From Inia geoffrensis (taxonomy: Eukaryota; Chordata; Mammalia; Artiodactyla; Iniidae): 64,000 nt of DNA. The notes beneath the pieces are model-generated. The model did not search any database. It saw nothing but the letters and a program-made list of their open reading frames with translations, and was not told where the DNA came from. A program made the position numbers and the translations under genes. The stretch covers positions 34,015,496 to 34,079,495 of the forward strand of contig CM070900.1 in the NCBI GenBank assembly GCA_036417435.1. Direction: 5' to 3'. Below, piece after piece: positions 59,666 to 64,000 of the stretch. Position 1 is the first letter of the stretch. The number at the start of each line of letters is the position of its first letter.

Positions 59666-60190
59666 TTTTCCCATATAGGTCATTACAGAGTGTTGAGTAG
59701 AGTTCCCTGTGCTACACAGCAGGTTCTTATTAGTTATCTATTTATATATAGTAGTGTGTATATGTCAATCCCAATTTCCCAATCCCACAACATTGTAAAC
59801 CAACTATACTCCAATAAAAATTAATTTAAAAAATAAGTCTTATGAATAATCTGACAAAAAGACAAAACAAACAAACAAAAAACCCAAATTAACGTACATA
59901 CAAAACAGAAATAGAATCACAGACATAGAAAACAAAGTTATCGTTACCAAAGGGGAAAAATGGGGGTGTGAAGGATAGATTAGGAGTTTGGGATTAACAG
60001 ATACACACTATTATATATAAAATAAATCACCAACAGGACCTACTATATAGCACAGGGAAATATACTCAATATTTTGTAGTAACACATAAGGGAAAACGAT
60101 CTGAAAAAGAATATTTATAACTGAATCACTTTGCTGTACACCTGCAACTAACACAATATTTTAAATTAACAATACTTCAATTTTTAAAAA
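59666..60190 (+). mobile_element. Two L1 3' ends, the first with an inverted 5' part
   Basis: 59,671-59,786 is antisense older-type L1 3' UTR ('gttccctgtgctacacagca'). It joins at about 59,787 a sense L1 3' end ('acattgtaaaccaactatac', 'tccaataaaaatt'), the pattern of twin-priming inversion. After an A-rich linker, 59,886-60,190 is a sense 3' UTR ending 'aacaatacttcaattttta'. The old repeat resumes at about 60,191. Confidence 0.75.
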
Positions 60191-60700
60191 GTGAAGGGCA
60201 GAAAGCAAAGTAGCAAGGAGGATTGTGGCTGTAGTAAAGGGAGCAATAGATGATTTTTGTTGTTGTTGTTGCTGTTATTATCATCAGTGTCCTCTAGCCA
60301 GAGACCTCCAGGAACATACCTGTAGCTGAGGAAGTTGGGCTTATTATTCATTTCAGCAAGGGAGAATACACATCATGGGGAACCGTGCACTAACTGTCTC
60401 AGTAAGAGGGTGTTAGAAAGAGCCTGTATAGGATTTGAGCTTTGGTCAGGTAACTGGGGGGAAGGTCTAAAGTAATGCGGGTTCTCTCTAGATTGGATGC
60501 TGCCAGAAACGGAGGGCAATTCTATGGTTGAATAGCTCAAGTATCATCTATAGTGAGGAAAGACGAGAAAGAGGAAAGGTTGTGACTAGTAAAGAAGTAG
60601 TTTTTATTTATGGGTGGTCTATAGACATTGTTTTTATTGTGCTTAGACACAATTACTAAGTGGTCTCATTTTATCATAGTTTCAGTGTAACCTTGTGAGA
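60191..60700. repeat. Old repeat end and a possible old LTR-like piece
   Basis: 60,191-60,250 ('agcaaggaggattgtggctg') continues the unnamed family. 60,285-60,600 ('gccagagacctccaggaaca', 'ctgccagaaacggagggcaa') looks like another old dispersed element that I cannot name. Confidence 0.4.
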
Positions 60701-60938
60701 GGATGGTATTTTGTGAGAATGTTTGTGTCTGATAGAATAACATGGCCTAGCTGTGCGTGTCAGGCCAACTTCTGAATGTCAGAAGCTGCATTTTTTTTCA
60801 CTCTCTCTCATCACTATCATTATCAAAGATAGCACCAGGATTCTGACACCAGTCCCATAGGAAAGTCTTTCATAAGAATGATTAAAACAGTATCAGTTGT
60901 CTACTACAACTACAATTAAATACAAAGAGATCAAGCAG

Positions 60939-60981
<43 letters not shown>

Positions 60982-62235
60982 TGCACACAAACTATAAGAT
61001 GACCTTATCAGTTTTATAGTAACTTGAAATATCTACATATCAAAGAAAATGATTAGATGACCACAAAACAAGCCCCACTTCCTCGTGTTCCGTAAACTCT
61101 CATTAAATGAAGGTATATGTGAACTATTATCTTTCAGGTGCTGAGTATTCAGTGAATAAAATAAAGGCTTTTCTCATATAGGGTTCAGAGTCTGTTTATA
61201 CATTAAAATAAATTAGGTACTGTCCTGTGACTATGAAGCAAGTATCTGTGTTGGTTCACAGTAAATCTGTGTACAAAGAGCATGGGAAATAAAAATTGTA
61301 TATCAGTGCCATTATTAAGTTATCTTATTAATAGAGCATCTCAAATATGGATTACATGCCTCAACAATGGAAACTAATAATTAGCCAGACAAATAATAGA
61401 AAAATTCATCAATTTTCCAATATTGCAATAGTCATTAGCTGTGGGAAAAGCATACACAATAGAAAAAGAAATCTGATTTTTAAATTAAACTGAATGATTA
61501 GAATCAAGCCTGTAGGTAAAATACATGGGTTATTTTGTTAATGTGCTAGTTAAAATATGACTGCCTCTTTCTCAAAGTAGGAGAGTACTCAGCAGCCATT
61601 CCATAAGACTTTGTTTCCTTTAACTCAGAAATGTAGAGGTTATAGTACTCTGTTAGATTTATAAATACTCTTACACAAAATTTTTCAATTCAGATTTTTA
61701 TTTTCTTCCAATTTTAATTAGCTATAACAATACTAAAACAAGCCAGAACTTATTAAATTGTTTGTAATAACAAGAAAATAAATGGGTTGAGTGAAGGCAG
61801 TCTCAGGCAGCTAATGCAGTGGAGATGGCTTCAGATTCCAGTCACAATGCTTTGTACTCAAATCGTCAGCTTTACCATTCAGCTTTGTCCAGGAAAGAAT
61901 AAATATAAACAAAATTCCCTCCCCGCTACAGAAAGCCAATATACATTTTACCCAACTCATATTTATTTCTGCTAGTAAGTCTTAATCTGTTGGGCTATAA
62001 TAAGAATAATAATTAGAACTCTTAGGTTTTGAATATAAAATAATTTGTTCTTGAAAACTTCCTGTATGTCTTCAGAAAATGGAGACCTAATTCATACGTA
62101 TTCCCACTCGCCAAGTTAACTTTATTGATAGGGATGGTATTACTATAACTTAGGAACAGGCATAGAGAAAGATACACCCCTGCTCTTTTGTAAGTCTGTG
62201 AAGATATGCTAAAATCCAATAGCTGGAAGCTTCTT
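60701..62235. other. AT-rich unassigned DNA with (CA)n
   Basis: No gene is seen. A CA microsatellite lies at about 60,941-60,987. No named repeat in the rest. Confidence 0.55.
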
Positions 62236-62336
62236 TGAGTTCCTTCCTTCCTCCCTCCTTCCCTCCCTTCCTTCCTTCCTTCCTTCTTTCCTGCCTCCCT
62301 CCCTCCTTCCGTCCCTTTCTCCATCCCTTTCCTCCT
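62236..62336. repeat. Pyrimidine-only microsatellite (CCTT)n/(CCCT)n
   Basis: About 100 bases almost pure pyrimidine, with CCTT units and CCCT interruptions. Two overlapping minus-strand frames of 92 and 100 codons are translations of this tract (Gly/Arg/Glu/Lys). Confidence 0.95.
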
Positions 62337-63664
62337 TCAAATTATGCTCAAAATCTTCAAATTGCCTTTTTGACATAGAACTGTTGGATTTCTGGCTTCT
62401 CAGGAGGAATTGAAATGTGTCCTCCCCAGACCTGTGTTTCTGCATGGCTACTGTCAGCCAGAGCTGAGTGCCAGCTGCTCCTTCCACTCTTGACAGCTTT
62501 GCTCATTTATGTTCCCGTCACTTCTTCCAGATTTCGCTTTTTGATGTCTGATCCCATCTAATACCTTGCCTCCAAGAATTAAATTATTCAAGAGAGATAC
62601 ATGCTTTCTTCATTTTTTCCACCATCTTCTCTTTCCTCAGGGTCTTCAAGTTCCACATCTTCTATAAAGTAAATGCCTTTTGGTAATTTGAGTACATTTT
62701 CTCCAAATATGATTTACATGATTATAGATAATACCACCTGAGTCATAATATCCTTCTTGCATTAAAGACAGATGCTTGGTCACATAATTCCTTTTCAATG
62801 TTCCTGTGCTTTTTGTTCCCCTTCCTTTAAATGTAGGTAATCATGATTTTACCCATCCTCTAATGGGCTATGTTGTTTAGTGAAATAATAGTGAGTAGGA
62901 AATGTATTGCTGTTCAGCTAAGTGAATTGTTTATTTTAATACCATACGTGGGGAATAGATTAACTTGTTCTACAGTGAAGTTTCCAACCCCTTAAATTTC
63001 AGCGAGAGAGTGCACAGGAGTCACTACTCACATGGTAAAGTAGAAAACTTTGCCACAAGTGTTTATATTACAGCTGCTATGATTACCACTAAGAGCCCCA
63101 AACGTCAAGACAAGGTCTAGAAGCAGCAAGAGGGCTTCATGCCCGAGGAAAAATTCAAATGATTCAAAAGTTCCAGGCAAATAGTTAAAATGACAAAAAA
63201 TCATATCAGAATATGTGGTTAAACATTGCCAGGGCTACTTTCTTTTTTATATTATACATGTAACATATTCATAATTTCTAAGTAAATTTATCAAAGCTAT
63301 GCTTGCCTATGTTTAAACAAGTCACATAGTTCTAAATTTTTATTTTGGAATTAGTATTCCTCCAACCACTCCTATCCCCATTTTTGACATCTAGAAAAAC
63401 ATTTTTTTTCTTTTTGTGTGAGAGAGACCATTACGTTTTGAAATAACATATGTAGGTTGCTTCTTGTTTTTTTCCAGTTAGGGATGTCTTTCTCCGTGCA
63501 GAAAATGAATATTTAGCTCCCTTTCTTTCCATCTTCATCTCTACCATACACACATACACTTCTACTTCTCTATTCTTAGTATTACAGTTACACCATCATT
63601 TTGTTTAGGTCAACGTCATTTGTTTAGGTCAATCTCTTACAGACATTTTTCTTATGCTTTTTTA
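62337..63664. other. Unassigned DNA
   Basis: No gene or named repeat recognised. Confidence 0.5.
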
Positions 63665-63903
63665 GTGTCAGACATTTTCCACAAACTTTACAAATATTTA
63701 TTTAATCCTCACAACATTATTTCCTAGTCTAGGAGGTAAGTACTATTTCATGTATATTCTACAGAAGGGAAACTGAGGCACAGAGGGGATGAGTAAGAAT
63801 AAGCGGTGTTCTGTTAGTAAACTACAGTCTCAAAGATTGAACTTCAGGCCCAAGGAGTTTGGCTTCAGAGACCATGTTTTAACTACTACATTATGTTGTC
63901 CCT
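63665..63903 (-). repeat. MIR SINE, near full length
   Basis: 'atttaatcctcacaacatta', 'aggaggtaagtactatttca', 'agaagggaaactgaggcaca' and 'gtttggcttcagagaccatg' follow the reverse MIR consensus over its whole length. The best preserved MIR here. Confidence 0.9.
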
Positions 63904-64000
63904 CAGTTGTCAGTGTTTATATTATGGTCAAGAAACTGTTATTCGCAGCTAACCTATTCAATAAATGAGTATATTTTTTCCCAAACTTAATAACTATTTT

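Noticed and set aside
62022..62487. Gly/Arg/Glu/Lys-rich minus frames
   Set aside because: They translate the CCTT microsatellite.
1..64000. CRISPR array, bacterial operons, phage or plasmid elements
   Set aside because: No regularly spaced direct repeats. Signals are consistently those of a mammalian genome.

Overview
The window reads as nuclear DNA of a cetacean, probably a toothed whale. The strongest evidence is nine copies of tRNA-derived CHR-type SINEs, seven short CHR-2-like and two long CHR-1-like. They share the head 'cttccctggtgg.gcagtgg' and the block 'gatcccacatgccgcggagcggctggg', and nearly all have target-site duplications (TSDs) that can be read directly. CHR SINEs belong to the whale/hippo/ruminant lineage and this form is abundant in whales. 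The L1 3' UTR sequences are also of the cetartiodactyl type. The species assignment is inference.

I find no convincing host protein-coding exon, no RNA gene and no gene with intact structure. The window is best described as intergenic or deep intronic DNA built from layered transposon insertions. From left to right: 1-12.4 kb holds old MIR and L1 relics, a large GA microsatellite and a GC-richer unassigned block. 12.4-20.2 kb is one nearly full-length but dead L1 on the + strand, with a 2.1 kb 5' UTR, broken ORF1, broken ORF2 and a 3' UTR, itself hit by two CHR-2 SINEs. 20.2-32.3 kb holds SINEs, an antisense old L1, a possible LTR, a decayed coding-like frame of unknown identity (about 29.4-30.9 kb) and an L1 3' end. 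32.4-36.8 kb is AT-rich and almost free of recognisable repeats. 36.9-37.9 kb has a minus-strand coding-like stretch. 38-64 kb is a dense mosaic of L2, MIR, hAT, old L1M, young L1 3' fragments and SINEs.

The most informative structures are retrotransposition footprints. They are an L1 3' end at 42.1-42.7 kb that appears to carry a 3' transduction with its own AATAAA and poly(A); a chimeric double-L1 insertion at 44.8-46.4 kb enclosed by one 31-bp TSD; inverted L1 3' ends at 56.6 and 59.7-60.2 kb; and three copies of one old repeat family that were each later interrupted by L1. I did not find a new gene system, defence locus or CRISPR array. Repeat family names come from memory of consensus sequences and need a repeat-library search.
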